This document shows positions 1-14,091 of a stretch of DNA of 64,000 bases, piece by piece. The stretch spans positions 38,491,598-38,555,597 of the forward strand of contig OX246739.1 in assembly GCA_945910005.1 (NCBI GenBank), read 5' to 3'. Position 1 is the first letter of the stretch. Every line of letters starts with the position of its first letter. The position numbers and the translations under genes are program-made. This stretch comes from Isoperla grammatica. Taxonomy: Eukaryota; Arthropoda; Insecta; Plecoptera; Perlodidae. The notes beneath the pieces are model-generated. The model made no database searches, had not been told where the DNA came from, and saw nothing but the letters and a program-made list of their open reading frames with translations.

Positions 1-1448
1 ACGCAGCCTTCAGACATGCTGGGCAGCGAGGATAGCGCGACGATGTGGTCTCATGCCCACGTGCTTATGTGAGGGGCATGTGAAGGGTTCGGGCACCCAG
101 CCTTCACTCACACTGTTCCCTATAACCCTAGCCTAGATCGTCTAGCAAGATAATTTACTCGAAAATAAAAACTACAACAACAACAACAACAAAAACAACA
201 ACAACAACAATAGTGGGTGAAATGCAATTTTACGTAACATTTAGTGGGTGCTGACATAAGTGGACTCTTAAAGCCTTTGAGAGTATCTTACTTTTAGTTA
301 TGAGCAAAAGATCTGAGCTAATTAATATTGTTATTGTTATATATCTGTGCGTTGAGGTTCACCGAAACCTTGATTCCAGCTTCTCGCGGTTAGGCCGAGT
401 AGGCGGTGAAAGCTCAGCGACTCAGTGAGAGAATTATTGTCGAACTGTGGTGAAACAATTATCTCAACTATATGAAACAAGTTGTGAAATATTTTACATT
501 GGGTTCTACACATGCTCAGTTTATTGGCTGCAACTTAGATCAGAAGGTTGCACGATCGGTGGACCTGCGTTTGTCTGGCGCGTAGCACGATCCCCTAGAC
601 GTGTGACGTCAATACAATATGGCCGTGGTTTCCAAAACATTAGAGTGATTGTGATGGTTCTAGCAATCGAAGACTGATCCCTCATAGCAGTCCCTTCCCA
701 GTTTCTTACTAGCAACCCCCATTAACTCTATTGAAAGCGATAACCTACGCATTTTTAATCTAAGCAGTTTAAAATATCAATACATTTTCAATGTTATTTG
801 TGTATGAGAAAATTTTAGATTTAGTTCACTTCTGACGAAAACGAAAAGCACAAGCTGGGAGAGAATGTTAGCCAGAGGGAACTTCCCGTGGTAAGGTATG
901 GACAAGTTCCTTGATCTGTCCGCACACGAATTGTTTGGGTTACTCATGGCACAGCTCATGGGTGCACGGCAACCTCTGCATTGTGGTTTTATTCTCCCTG
1001 TCTTCAGCGTTCGCGATTCGAACTCAGACGAGAAGAATATGCATAACAGGTGTTTTGTGTAATATCAGATAGCGGCAGTTGTGATTGTATTCCTTTATAA
1101 CATGTGTGAATTTTTTATTTACAACGCCTAATATATTAATTACACATCTTATTTTAAAATGTAGTTTTTGTTTCCTAGAAGTAAGAACCTCCCCCCCTCC
1201 CCCCCCCCCCGACTCTACGGATACTGATATTAAATAAACTGGTATGTTTACTGCTGTAGGAGATATGGTTTAGCAACAAAGGATGCCATGACAGAAATAA
1301 TAGCATCCGTTTGCATTACATAACTTGAATGTATACAGATGTGATGAAAGAGAACGGAAAGGTCCAAGTTAGTTGAAAGAAGTGTGCCCTTCTAACCCAC
1401 GCTGTTTCAGCCCACGCAGACTCACCTGCATTTAGCCTCATTGCCACC
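1..1448. other. Non-coding; (AAC)n and poly-C tracts
   Basis: No gene recognised. Holds an interrupted (AAC)n microsatellite at about 169-212, a palindromic CRE octamer TGACGTCA at 604, and a poly-C run at about 1191-1210. Confidence 0.6.
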
Positions 1449-1605
1449 GTCTTGCACGTGCCGCGCTGTCTTGACTAGCAGGCTGTGTATGCACCCCTTG
1501 CCGGGACAACCCTGCTGACATCCGTCATGCACGTGCCGCGCAGCCTTGACTAGCAGGCTGTATGCACTATGCACCCCTTGCCGGGACAACCCTGCTGACA
1601 TCCAG
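1449..1605. repeat. Two-copy tandem duplication, ~74-bp unit
   Basis: GCACGTGCCGCG at 1455 and 1529, each followed by CCTTGACTAGCAGGCTGT-like sequence and CCTTGCCGGGACAACCCTG. The second copy has a short internal insertion. Each copy has a CACGTG palindrome. Confidence 0.85.
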
Positions 1606-4600
1606 CATGATCTTAGCATGTTGACTTACAATAACGATAACACCAACAATAATAATAATTGCTTTACACATTTCCTTACATTACACTACATGTAAACGCT
1701 GCCGCTGGAATGACGTTGTGTGTGTGCATGTATGTATGTAATAGTAATGCTGCCCGCTGCCATGATCGCACAATTTATAGTACATAATGTAAGCGTGGTT
1801 TGGAATTGGAATATACCTGTAAGGATCACAGTTAAAATATAGGTAAACACATGCAAGTATTTGAACAACTTGGTAATACAAGTTTTGACCGAATTTCTGT
1901 GTAATAAAACAATAAAACGTTGATAATAGTCATATAAGCGATCCTACACGTAGTATAAGCCAATTGCCAGTCATGCGACGGGATATGAAATACAGTAGCC
2001 GGACCGTTTCCGTCAGAATACTGTCGGGTCCTTTACTAATTCCAGGCTCGTATCGTATGTTATGCCATGCAGACCACTCACAGGCCAATCATTCATGTTT
2101 TATCCGCGATTCATTCATCAACCTCCATTCGATTAACAGACGGCATTCCTGGCTCGCCAGAGAAAGCATATTCTAGGAACTGGGTGCATTAACATAAATC
2201 ATAAATAACAAAACGCAAGTACGCATGCAGCTTGCTCGGTACGTGCGCTAAGTTACAGCTGATCGAGATCAACACGTAGATGCAAGCAAGATTATGATAC
2301 TCTACGTTATTTACGTACTAATGTACTCCACAAGCCTCGGCGCGTAGAAGGACATTCCACTATATACATTATGCTTGAAATTATACGACGCTAAGATTTT
2401 CATTGCCGTCCGTAAGGGGATAATGCAATGCAATAGTAGTACAATGAAATAAGGGAAATGGGCTACAACTCAAATTTGTAAGTTTGCTGTCTCAAAAATG
2501 TGCTGGATATTTTAAATTTAAGTAGAAATTTTGAAATATAGCCTATGTTTTTATTATTATATATTATTATTACTAATTGAGTAATTGGTAATTCTAATAG
2601 GATAATAAGATAACAGCAGTTGATTGTGTAATTTTGTCGTTTTAATACGATGAATGGTATATTTCATAATTTGGTTCATTCATGTCTGCAAAAATTACTC
2701 AAACCAAGAATAGATTGTACCTTACGGAAATGTAACCGATTTCGTCGAGACACAGACATTTGAAAGTAGTGCATTTACAAAACTGAATACAATCTAGTTT
2801 GAGGTACACTCGTGAAAATTATATTTGGATGAAACATTTTGATTTTATACGTAATTAAAAGCTTCGAACAAAAGCTTTAAACTTACTTTTTTTTAAACCC
2901 AGATTCTTATTTGTATCGTACAGTCTGTAAACCACCTCGGTAATGAGATGAAGGGGTTTTGAAGCATCGCCCTTCAACCAACAAGATGTACGTGCGCGCG
3001 CACTCACGCGCAGGAAGCCAGTCCAGCCACGGAGGTGATGTCGACAGGTAAGTATGTAGGTCAATCTCCGAAGAAAGAAATCGGATATCATTCAGTGTGC
3101 GTTTACTTGGTTAGAGATCAGAATGTTTTTTGTGTGGCTGAGTTCAATTCCGCAAATTCAGCCGTGACTGCGTGTCCTGCTTACGTAATGAGTAGCCATA
3201 AATCCACAGCTGCGTTCCAATAAATCGCAATACTGCGAAGCGTGTCTCTATCCAGTAGCTTTATGCCTCTGTAGCCCTCTTTAGATTGTCGGTGTCGGGG
3301 TAGTTGGCAAGGAATGTCCTAATGCTGTTTGTAAAACTCATATCAAACTTGCGTTCTTCCATAATGTTTTTAGTCTCGCCTGTTACTGCTAAGCAAATTT
3401 TATCACCCAGTGCAGACAGAGATTTGTAAAGAGTTTACTCATAACCGTGGAGGGAAATATAGTGTAGGTCTTGAAAGGAATGACTAGAGAATCGTTTTTG
3501 GATTTAAATAGAAAAGGGAACTATGCCCAGGCTTCTCACTTATGGCAATCTCACAAAGCCTATAGGTTCTATGATGCCATTCGCGTTGTTTGCATTTACG
3601 TTGATATTTTCCCATCTCGGAGGCAATCACAAAATACAAAATAGTCACACAAAAAATCATAATCAATTAATCAGAGAAATCCTCTACTCGCGTTATATCA
3701 AGACTTACGTATGTATAAACCGTGATTCAACACTCCCAAACTTCAAGTAAAGCTGTGACGTCAGAAAGAGCCACAAACAAATTGATCGTCAGTAGTAGTG
3801 CAAGTGCAATGCAACAGCCTGTTGGCATCGCTCTAACTTCCTTTTGCAAAGTGTTCGTTTGACCTGTCATGCAAACACAGTAATATTGGCCACGCCCCCA
3901 ATTAAACCACCGTTATTATAGCCGGCTTGACACTCGAGCACGCATTGTCTTACAGGCACTGGCTCGCTCATTGTACTTGGACAATTTCCAACTTCTGCTG
4001 TGATCAATTCAACCAACTTCGACTAAACGGCCGATAATAACCCATGCAACGACTTTTTGTTCACACGCTTGTGTTTCTCATGTTGGGCTAAGCTAAGGCA
4101 CGTAGAATAGCCATTTACAGGCTACACCAAACGACGTAATGGGAGTTATAACAATCCTGCGGGACTTGACACTTAGAGGTTAAGAAAATAAATAGTAAAC
4201 CCGACATGAATTATAGTTAAAAAACTCATAAAAGCTTTTCATTTGACCCTGATTCCATAAAATCTGAGACAAAAATTATGGAAAATCGTTGGGGTTTGCG
4301 TGAGCCGAAGTTTGGGTATAAAATTGTAGGGTGAAGCACAATCTACCGCCACTTTGTTCTGAAAAATTGTGAGTTGGTCCATTCAGTCCAATCAACCCTC
4401 GAGATTCCACTTGCCAGCTTGTCATTGTTCTTGAAATGTAAACATGAAATGAAATTATAAACTTAAATAAAATGTAGGCTTTCGTTACTAACATAAGTGG
4501 TATTTCTCTAGTAGGCTATATACACTCCTACTCAGCAATGCTATATACTGATGACTGAAAGATCCGATAGAACTGAGGTACTAAAACACGAAAGATTTGC

Positions 4601-7600
4601 TAACGTACCAAACCTAAAAAAAAAACATGCTAAACCTAATCGAGGTTGTGAGGTTTGTTGCCGTCACATCAGTTTCAATGAGAATTTCCGAACACTTTTT
4701 CTACAGCCAAATAACAAAAGCTAGGACTAGCTATCGCACTCCAGCCAGCAGTACAACTTTTTAGAGCATTTTGTCTTAGCTATACTATCTATATGTTATG
4801 CCCTTGATTGAAAGAGTGTGATCGAAATGTTTCGTCACCCCTGACTGACATAATTCGTCCGACACGTTTAGTCACCCATGACTGCGAATATGCGGCCGAT
4901 ATCGGATGCGACAGATTAGAGCATTTGTCCCAACACCTGTGGAGAACAAGTTGACCGTCAAACTCAAGACTGGCGCACAACTCTTGAAAGTGTCAAGGTC
5001 TTAGATTGCAAGCCAGGCATTCTGCCTCGCGATCGATTCATAGGGTTTTGCAATGTGATGCGACGTTGTTTACCTGTTGAATGATGCAAACATGCAGTCA
5101 TCGTATTCGTACGTGAAGCTCTTCTACGTGATGACGAGCATCTCTTCCTGATCCTAATTGGAGCGATGGAGCGACATCGCATCATGGAAATGGCACCATG
5201 ATCATTTAGTAGGAGATCGTCGATAGAGCAGTCTTGTCAAGCAATGTGGCTCGCAGACACAAAAATGCCTATAAGCACACTACTATCTACCAGCATCCCC
5301 ACGTTACTACTTCTGTATATACTAGAGCAGAGCTCTCGGAGAAACACAACATTTGAACAGCTGTCATCCAGTTTCTTTTTAAAAGATTTTGTTATTAAAA
5401 TATAATTACCTTAGTTCTCAAGCCCCTTCTACATTTCAACAGTACATATTATGTTATCGTTAACTACAAATTAATGTTTTTGAAGAACTACAGTAAAACC
5501 ACTAAATTTCTGTTACTCTTATATTTACCTAAGTTTAAATTCCTTGATCAGTGTTGTCCTAAGCCTCGAAACACCTTTCCTATCCAGCAATAGGACCAAT
5601 TATTTATGCAATAACGAGGATGCGGTCCATTTCATTTAGGCGTGTTCTGCTTGCGGCCCTGCACATACTTTGAGCATCAATAGCACGTTACACAAATATA
5701 TCGGAGTCGCTTCAAAGTTCTTTCGGCAGGATATTATGCGGTGTTGTTCATCTTCCCAATATCACACATCAAGGTGGGCCGGGACGCCATCGCATCGCTT
5801 GCTCTCAATATTATTTACGACCGGTCAACGCTGAAGCTGTTAATTATCTTAGTCCCTGGACGTCCGAGACCGAGGCGTAATCTAACCTGTCAGGTGCCCC
5901 CCGTGAAGTGTTGGCAATGTGATAAGACCGCCTCCGATTGTCTAAATTAATAAATCTAGAAGACTTCCTGTATCGAACACTTGTGCCGTTGCTTTTAATG
6001 ACTCTACAGTGGTGATAAATTATACTTAGACAAAGCAGGTAGGGAACAAACACGTCAAATGAGACAACATGTCGAGTCTTGCATACAGTAACCACCTAAA
6101 TACCTCTCATACAAAGAAACAATGTTGAAAGGTATTTAAATTTTAGCAAATTATTGACGAGTAAGTTTGTTTCTGTCGACCAAACTTGAGTAAGTGCACG
6201 ATTCAGTGCAATTCATGTGTTCTGATTGGTTTAATTGCTCACGCGTCTCCATTAAGTACCCTCCGGTTAATTCTGTTTGGTTCATGGTTGGTTTCCTTAA
6301 GCTTTTATGGAAAATGTAAACAAACACAAAACAGAACTCACCTTTAGTCAGTCTTTTCGATCGATGTTTTCTATGCCACAGACAAATCAATGGGCTCAAC
6401 TAGATGAAGAAAACTTTAATACCTCTAATGCAGCCTCGCATGAAACTCGTGTTGTTCGGGTGGTGAAATTGCTTTGCTTCCACACTTCGAAACAAAACAT
6501 CATCAATGACTCCATACACTACACAGTCTGACGTTCCGTTGTGAAGCACGAACTGCGATTGGCCGAGTGATTTATGTCTTGATGACGTCACTGCAGTGGT
6601 TCTCTGCTGGAGTCGCGTTCCGATATCACAATTCAATACAACAACATTACACATTTTGCAAACCACACTGCGATGACTGACGCTAGGTATAGCCACCCCA
6701 CAGTGAGTCAGGCGCTTTTCGATCCCAGCTGACTTGAGGAAGATCTTAAACGTTTCGGTATACTTAAGGTATTCAGTATCGGTATTCGGTATTTTAGTAA
6801 CAATTAATGTCGAATAGAGGCTCTCCTACTCTACACAATGATGTTTTTGTTTTCATCGTTCTAAGGTTGTCGTAGCGTTCAAAGATTATCATTCGCTAAA
6901 TGAGTATACTTTCTGCCAATTTCGTAATTTTCCTTTCTTTCTACTGTGATTTGAAAGTGTTTAGAAACACAATTTCTTCCGGTCATCCAGTACTCAAGTG
7001 ACTATAACGTTCTGATTACCCGGTCAAGAATAAAGGATGCTGTGGACAAATCAGGTGTTTGTACTACCTGCAATGAAACCATTAGTCCATGACTTTTGTG
7101 TTCAGCGTTTTGAAGAGTATGGTAAATGTTTTTGTCGTTGCTCTCGGTCTGTGTGAGAGACTAGCTATGACGCTCTGTCTGTCTATAATAACAACCCCTT
7201 CCAACTTATTTAGTTAGGCATAATTCGTCGACAATGACGTCGAAGAAACCGGTCTACGAGACTGGCAACAAGTATACCTTGTCCGTAAGTGAATTAAGCC
7301 CGAGCGAGCGAACGTAGTGCGCACTTCACTTGCCCAGTCCGCCACAACACAAAACACAAGACGATACAAACCCGATCCCCTTGAGTACCAGAGTAGTCAG
7401 ATTAACGTACTAAACGTCCTTCTGGCTTTTGCTCTTGATTGAGATCAAGTTCTGCGTCGCTGTTTGACGACCGCTTGCACACACACACACGCGCACACAC
7501 ACGCAGCGTGACGTGCCTAGTAGTGTACCCGCGCTAATATAATAAAGTAATGCTCCAACTATACTTACGAACCCATGTCATGTCTGTGTTTACGGGCTTC

Positions 7601-7935
7601 TTGTCGGCTGTTCAGTAGTCACGTAGGCTGGGCTGACATGGGCGTCTTTTGTTTTGTATACTTGTGTACACGAATGCGCGTGCAGGATTTTCTTTCACTA
7701 ACAATCAACCGTCGGTGAATAAAAACGTTAGTACTTCCGCGACAGCAATTAGGCGTAGCGACAATCATTATTCAAGTATCACGTAGACATTCCTAAGACG
7801 GCGAATGTAACAACAATCTTGCTTGTAATCCTTCTCAAGGCAAGGCGCTTTTTAGCGTAAATCCCTTCATTAATATCTCTACTAGCTATGTATGTGCTTG
7901 CGTTGGGTTGCTATGAGTAGGCTATGCTGTCTCTT
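1606..7935. other. Non-coding stretch upstream of the KLF exons
   Basis: No supportable gene; open frames are short and unlike known proteins. Visible items are CRE octamers at 3756 and 6583, a CCACGCCCC box near 3893, and a (CA)n-rich tract at about 7482-7504. The segment 6719-6755 (TTGAGGAAG...AACGTTTCGG) resembles terminal sequence of retroelements but is isolated. Confidence 0.5.
6550..6600. promoter_or_regulatory. Possible CCAAT (reverse) plus CRE module
   Basis: GCGATTGGCC (reverse CCAAT box) lies about 25 bp before TGACGTCA at 6583. Spacing is promoter-like, but no gene follows on either strand. Confidence 0.2.
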
Positions 7936-7990
7936 CACTGGACTCGAACCCAGATCTTCTGAGCACCGTAGTATCGTCAACATATGATTC
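7936..7990 (-). repeat. tRNA-like SINE relic
   Basis: On the minus strand GGTTCGAGTCC (7940-7950) matches a Pol III B box, preceded by CTCAGAAGATCTG and a tRNA-like anticodon-arm sequence. No complete cloverleaf or acceptor stem seen. Confidence 0.4.
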
Positions 7991-10203
7991 ACGGACATTA
8001 TTACCGCGTCTAAACCGATGCCAAGTAGAACTTGTGTCGACGTAATGGAGTCATGAGTGATGGATTCGAGATTTCTCCCAAGTGAGTCAAGATGAAGCGA
8101 GCTAACCACAAGACATCCATGCTAAAGCGATCATTCATTATAATTACAATATCAACATGTCTTTGTATTCTTACAATCGTTGCTATATAACTATTTTATT
8201 GGATGTATGATAATCCGTTGTTTTACAGTTACCGCACCTTGCAATCTGACGCCGTATAGACTACTATGTCATACAGTATTGTTTAGTATAATTTGGCAAA
8301 ATATGACAAAGAAACTCCCACAGCAGAACTAAAACATATTATTATCCGAACGTAATGTTATAAATATGTCCATGTTGTGTGCGTAGATGAGTGGAATGCA
8401 GAGATAATGTGTGTATCTTGCAGAACGTTTCGAATCAAAGTTAATTCTTACATTTTGGTGTATAAGTACAAATATGTGATGCTTAAAACGTCTATCAAAG
8501 TATCATCACTGACACCGAGAGATATAGGAAACAACGCATGGAAGCCTTGACAAGTAGGTCTAACAGTCTATGCAGAAGGCTACGATTAATAACACTTGTT
8601 GTAGTAGTTGATGACTGTTGACGCTATTGGTGACTCGTGAGCGGTGAGTAGTGACTAGTGAGTGAGCTGCTGACCTTAAGTTGTGGTTTTAAAATATTAT
8701 CACGTAGGCTTTGTGGCATGTTCGAAGTCAATGGGATAATTAGTAAGCAAATGTCTGTGCCCAGTTGAACCGTTGTTTATTTATTAAACCGAGCATACAT
8801 ACATTTGCATTTAAATAATAATCATAACAATAGTGTGTAATATTTTATAGTTCGGCGCTGTGGGCGCTGATTGGAGAACTCATTTTCGCTTCTCTTGCAA
8901 CGCCGAACCACAGATAATTAACCATACACTTCGTGTAGCCGAACTGTAAACAACAAAATAACTTTCAGAACAAAAACATGCAACAAAGTGAACAAGATAA
9001 TATGTGCTGCAATACTGTGAACAATCAACGTCGCCGTGGTCGAAATTGTGTGTCAGTCTGATCATGGAGTTTTACCGTAGGTCATAACTATTATAAATCC
9101 ATGGTCTGCTGATGAAGAATGATTTAGGTTCGAACCCTGGTTTGGGTATGACTCGTGATCACGTCTCGATTAGCATCGTTGCATCGTAATCATGCACCGC
9201 TTTAACATACCTCCGTGTCTGCCCATTAGGTACGTGAATGCAAAAGGGAAAAATAATAAAGTGAACAAATTAATTTGATCAAGGCCTCGATTTACGAGTG
9301 GCCGGTGTTGTAAATCATGGCTTCGCACGATTCAATGGCCGTCATGAGGGATCGACGCGTCGGCACTTTTGTCGCTGTTTCATTGGCTGCACTGGCGGTT
9401 GCAGCAGGCGATGAGTCTCAGTGCTGAAGGCTGGAGAAACACTTGGGAAGAAATTGACGTATTTTATTAAATGTGCACAAAATGTACATATAGGCGGATA
9501 GGCCCTATATATATTTTAAAAACTGATTTTTTTTATAAATTCCATAAAACCTGCTTTTATTGTTTATTATGTGTGTGTATTTAAAAGTTAAAACACACAT
9601 TTAAGTAATGTTCAAGATGATCAGCGTCGAACAATGTTTAAAACTGTCGTCCATGCTTTCGAACGAACCACATTTCAAATTGTTGCCGTGCAATTAGGTC
9701 AATAATGAAAAATGAATAATGGCAAAACCTTCGAGCTATTTATACAAGTTTATTATAATAATGTTAGCTATTTTGTGTTTTTGTACACAATCGTACCACT
9801 TTTAACTCTTGTTTTCACTCAAAAACGTACTCTTTTTTTATTCGAGGGGTTGATTATGACACGTCATAGCAATGCCAACAACTTTCTCTACCGGAGTTCC
9901 CTATCTGGGGTCAACTATATATAATATACGTTGTCAATTGTTGTATAGACACAAGCCTAGACAGAAGGTTGTGGGACTGGGCGCCATGTTTGTTTGTTCG
10001 CTGGCTATTAATCTACTGGCACTGGCAGGCATCTTGTTATTAAGCATTACAAGTTAAAACGTGCAGCATTAATGACCCGTATGGATTTCAGATCTAATCG
10101 TGCGTTAGATCGTGTGCGCGGATAAAATTACGTCATCGAAATTTTGAAACGGTGACGACGGAAATAGTCGAATGACGGGTACGCGAGTTCATGCAAAGAT
10201 ATT
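7991..10203. other. Non-coding stretch
   Basis: AT-rich, with no recognised gene. Contains a B-box-like GGTTCGAACC at 9127, listed separately. Confidence 0.5.
9085..9142 (+). repeat. tRNA-like SINE relic
   Basis: GGTTCGAACCCTGG at 9127 fits a Pol III B box; the upstream half is poorly tRNA-like. No intact tRNA. Confidence 0.3.
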
Positions 10204-10245
10204 TTCCAGGGGTCTGGGGGGCGGAAGTCCTCCAGACCCCTGGAA
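10204..10245. repeat. Inverted repeat, 14-bp arms
   Basis: TTCCAGGGGTCTGG and CCAGACCCCTGGAA flank a 14-nt loop; a perfect hairpin of the kind found at transposon ends. Confidence 0.85.
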
Positions 10246-11779
10246 GGTTGACCCAATGTGGAAGAAAATTAAAATATAAACACTATCCAATAATGATCGT
10301 ATTTAACAAATTCAATGCATAAACTATAATATTTTGCATTTCTGGTACCTATTTCAAATTTGTTTTGTAGGTTCCCGGGTGTGTAAATAAAACACAATAT
10401 AAGAGATCCATTTTCACATCACAAATTGTCACAATGAAGATTTCTCGTAGAAATGCTGTTTTTATACGAGCTAATTCAAATACGTATTTGAATACATCAT
10501 ATCCCAGTACACAAAAGCTACAAAGCTATACGTTGCTCATCGGAATGAACAACTGAAGAGAGTGGTCCATGACTCGATCCACACGCCTGTGAGATTGTGA
10601 GCCCTCTTCGCTCCATTACCCCACGGTATACAGGATATATTATATAAAATGGCGTTCGTGTGCTCAAGATAGGTTGATTCGGCTCTTGGAGAATCTCATC
10701 CTATACGTTAGTTAGAAGTTGTCATGGTTATTCGAGGCAAAGGCTCTCCGCGTTTTAATCCGTACTAACGAATGGCAAAATATCGAAACATTACAACACA
10801 TGTGAGACTAAACGGTAACTGTGCTTTCTAAAAAAGAATATTAATCAGACTTAGGTCGCGTTTCCTTATACGCGACGCACTATCGTAATCTCCTATCTTC
10901 AGTGGCCGTTTCCCATTGATCTGCACGTTTGAATAATTGTGTATTTCTAGCCTTGAAAAGTCATGTTGAATTTCAAGGGTCATTGGCGTACGTACTATAG
11001 GCTTGACTCTTGAGCGAGTCAGGAGGAGCGAGTGTAATGTTGTTATTAAAATGCGTGAATCAAGTAGCGGCTTGGCCAACGCCCGGTCGGCAAATATTAA
11101 CTCCAATCAAGGGTTGCCAAAACATGTTGAATAGTTTTCAATCCTATACTCCAAATAACGACTTGGCTGATTGGTTTAGTTATATTTGATTGCTGTTTTC
11201 TGACGGTGGGCACTGATTGATGGCTAGGTACTCAATCTTTAGGTCATATGACGTCGGGGATGGAGGTTGGAAGAAGGACACACGAGTAAGTGGGAGGTAC
11301 AATGAGGTTATAAGGGGTGAATGGGTGGAAAAGAGGAGGAAGGAGAGGACCTTATACTTGAGCGGCAGTCACCACTGGGCCCAGACGGGGACGGTGAGAA
11401 ATGTGACATGAATGCATGGTGATAACACACACACACGAATGGGGGGGGGGGGGGGGCAATGGCGAGGCGACTCCAATCACCCGACATCCAGGTGGCGCGT
11501 CGAGTTGTGCCTGGGAGGCCTGGGCTCATTACGAAGAGCAGAGTCACACTGAGCCTATTCTACCTCGTGCGCAGACGAGAACTATCATTTTGCCATTTAT
11601 TGGTGGAGAAACAAATAACGTTCGGCCATTTGGTAAAGTCCTTCTCATGGACAAAAGGGATTTTAAATTATTATTACGCCTGTTGGTGCGAATTCGTTGG
11701 AAGAGGTTCAAGGTACTCATTCGACACATTTCTTGTGTCACAAGGAACCCTGAAATAAAGGAGTGTTTCTACTGTTGTT
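10246..11779. other. Non-coding stretch with poly-G and possible dispersed repeat
   Basis: Poly-G run at about 11441-11456 after an (AC)n tract. CCTATTCTACCTC near 11559 followed by CAGACGAG recurs at 26857-26880, suggesting a dispersed repeat family. An open frame over 11416-11781 exists but begins in the simple repeats and resembles nothing known to me. Confidence 0.4.
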
Positions 11780-13305
11780 GAGAAGTGGGATTTGTCACTT
11801 GATTTTGAACTCTCACCTGTTAGCATATATACTGGCCACTAGACGTGACCCCTTCAATACAAATCTTTTATCAAGTCGAGTATTTTTCAAACAACTGAAG
11901 GCGGAAGTATAACCAGAAGTGGGATTTTCTATCTGAGAACAACCTCCCGTGTTGTCCAGTATTGTGTTGGCTAAATAGTGATTCTACCTCTCGGCCCATG
12001 GGCAAGACATCTGCCAACCAATTATAGTGATCAGAAGCGGAATTGTTCTTCCCGGCCAGTATCTCGTGTTATGATATGTGTGTTCTTCAAGTCAGTTCGT
12101 ATCCTACCTCGCAAACGATTAAGGCGGTATTAGCGATCAGAAGTGGGATCGTCTATCTGGTCAATGTGAGGGGTTGGCTACTCTTGTGTTAATTATTTGT
12201 CGAGCTTATAGTATCCAGCCACGCTAACGAGGCATCGCTCAACATGGAGACTGTATTGCTCAGAAGTGGGATGCTTGTCTCTGGTTAGTCCACGTGTTGG
12301 TCACCCTTGAGTCGGCTACTCTTCGAGCCAAGTAGTCATAGAAAGACACGGCCCTCTGGCGAGGCATCGCTCAACATGAAGACTGTATTGCTCAGAAGTG
12401 GGATGCTTTTCTTAGGCTAGTCTCACGTGTTGGTCACCCTTGAGTCGGCTACTCTTCGAGTCAAGTAGTCATACAAACACACGGCCTCTGGCGAGGCATC
12501 GCTCAACATGGAGACTGTATTGCTCAGAAGTGGGATGCTTTTCTTAGGCTAGTCTCACGTGTTGGTCACCCTTGAGTCGGCTACTCTTCGAGTCAAGTAG
12601 TCATAGAAACACACGGCCCTCTGGCGAGGCATCGCTCAACATGGAGACTGTATTGCTCAGAAGTGGGATGCTTTTCTTAGGCTAGTCTCACGTGTTGGTC
12701 ACCCTTGAGTCGGCTACTCTTCGAGTCAAGTAGTCATACAATCACACGGCCCTCTGGCGAGGCATCGCTCAACATGGAGACTGTATCGCTCAGAAGTGGG
12801 ATGCTTGTCTCTGGTTAGTCTCACGTGTTGGTCACCCTTGAGTCGGCTACTCTTCGAGTCAAGTAGTCATACAAACACACGGCCCTCTGGCGAGGAATCG
12901 CTCAACATGGAGACTGTATTGCTCAGAAGTGGGATGCTTGTCTCTGGTTAGTCCACGTGTTGGTCACCCTTGAGTCGGCTACTCTTCGAGTCAAGTAGTC
13001 ACACAAACACACGGCCCTCTGGCAAGGCATCGCTCAACATGGAGACTGTATTGCTCAGAAGTGGGGTGCTTTTCTTAGGCTAGTCTCACGTGTTGGTCAC
13101 CCTTGAGTCGGCTACTCTTCGAGTCAAGTAGTCATACAATCACACGGCCCTCTGGCGAGGCATCGCTCAACATGGAGACTGTATCGCTCAGAAGTGGGAT
13201 GCTTGTCTCTGGTTAGTCTCACGTGTTGGTCACCCTTGAGTCGGCTACTCTTCGAGTCAAGTAGTCATAGAAACACACGGCCCTCTGGCGAGGCATCGCT
13301 CAAAC
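11780..13305. repeat. 132-133-bp minisatellite with degenerate leading copies
   Basis: CAGAAGTGGGATGCT recurs at 12261, 12393, 12525, 12658, 12791, 12924, 13056 and 13189, i.e. eight well-conserved units, each with (T/C)CACGTGTTGGTCACCC and GAGTCGGCTACTCTTCGAG. The same GAAGTGGGAT core, increasingly diverged, occurs at about 11785, 11919, 12033 and 12141, so the array once extended upstream. A truncated unit ends at 13305. Confidence 0.93.
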
Positions 13306-14091
13306 TCACAACAGATAAAACCAAGTACAAATTATGCCTACATTTGCCCCCCACCCGTAATGACTCGAGTCGCCACCTGCGGCCTAAGCTGCGCGAGATA
13401 CGAATATATATATAGTTTAAAAGAACATCATCCGCGTGATTTGTTAATTTGCATGAGAAATGGTGTCCGCGCGTATTTATTATGCGCTTCAAGCAGAGTG
13501 GGCTACACAACAACAAGTAGAGCGGTTGTCTGCAAGGGACCTCACAGATGCACCACGCGTGTTGGCGAGGGTCAAACGTGCACGCGAATATGTTACCAAC
13601 CCTTGGGGCGTGAATGATTGGCTGACAGTGCTGCCAACATGGTCACAGGTCACAGATTCTTCACCTCTGTGACGTCACTGCTCATTTGTTGCTAGATCTC
13701 AGCCATGATGCACAGATAGTATTAATGGGTATTGGGCATAATGTAGTAATGGGTATACCTGGGACTGGATTCGCCAAAGTGACAAGATTAGTTTTCTCAC
13801 TTTTCTCTATAAAGAAGATGCAGATTTTGGCGCAATAAATCATGCACGCCTCTATCTATTTAGTATTTAATTCTTTATCATGACGGAGATTCTCTACCTA
13901 ATCGTAACACAATTATCCATATATAAACCTGTCATACGTAATATTATATATTTTATTGTAGAGTGTGTGCTACTGTTACTACAATAAAATACAAGTGATG
14001 TATGTCGGTAAATTCACCCTGTTATGACGTTGACTCTGCTGATGTTTACCTCGTCCTAACGCTCTGTTGTTGTTGTTGTTGTTGTCTGCAG
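13306..14091 (+). other. Non-coding sequence just upstream of the KLF exon
   Basis: Probably intron. Contains ATATATATA near 13404, a 70-codon open frame (13460-13672) with no recognised homology, and CRE TGACGTCA at 13670. The last ~30 bp are the TTG-rich tract and acceptor of the KLF exon. Confidence 0.4.

Noticed and set aside
11416..11781. 121-codon open frame
   Set aside because: Begins in (CA)n and poly-G sequence, has no recognised domain, and its middle resembles a dispersed repeat found again near 26860.
14002..14091. In-frame extension of the KLF exon upstream to ATG 14002
   Set aside because: It translates the TTG-rich tract as a run of cysteines and crosses a good CTGCAG acceptor; the coding region is better started at 14092 as an internal exon.
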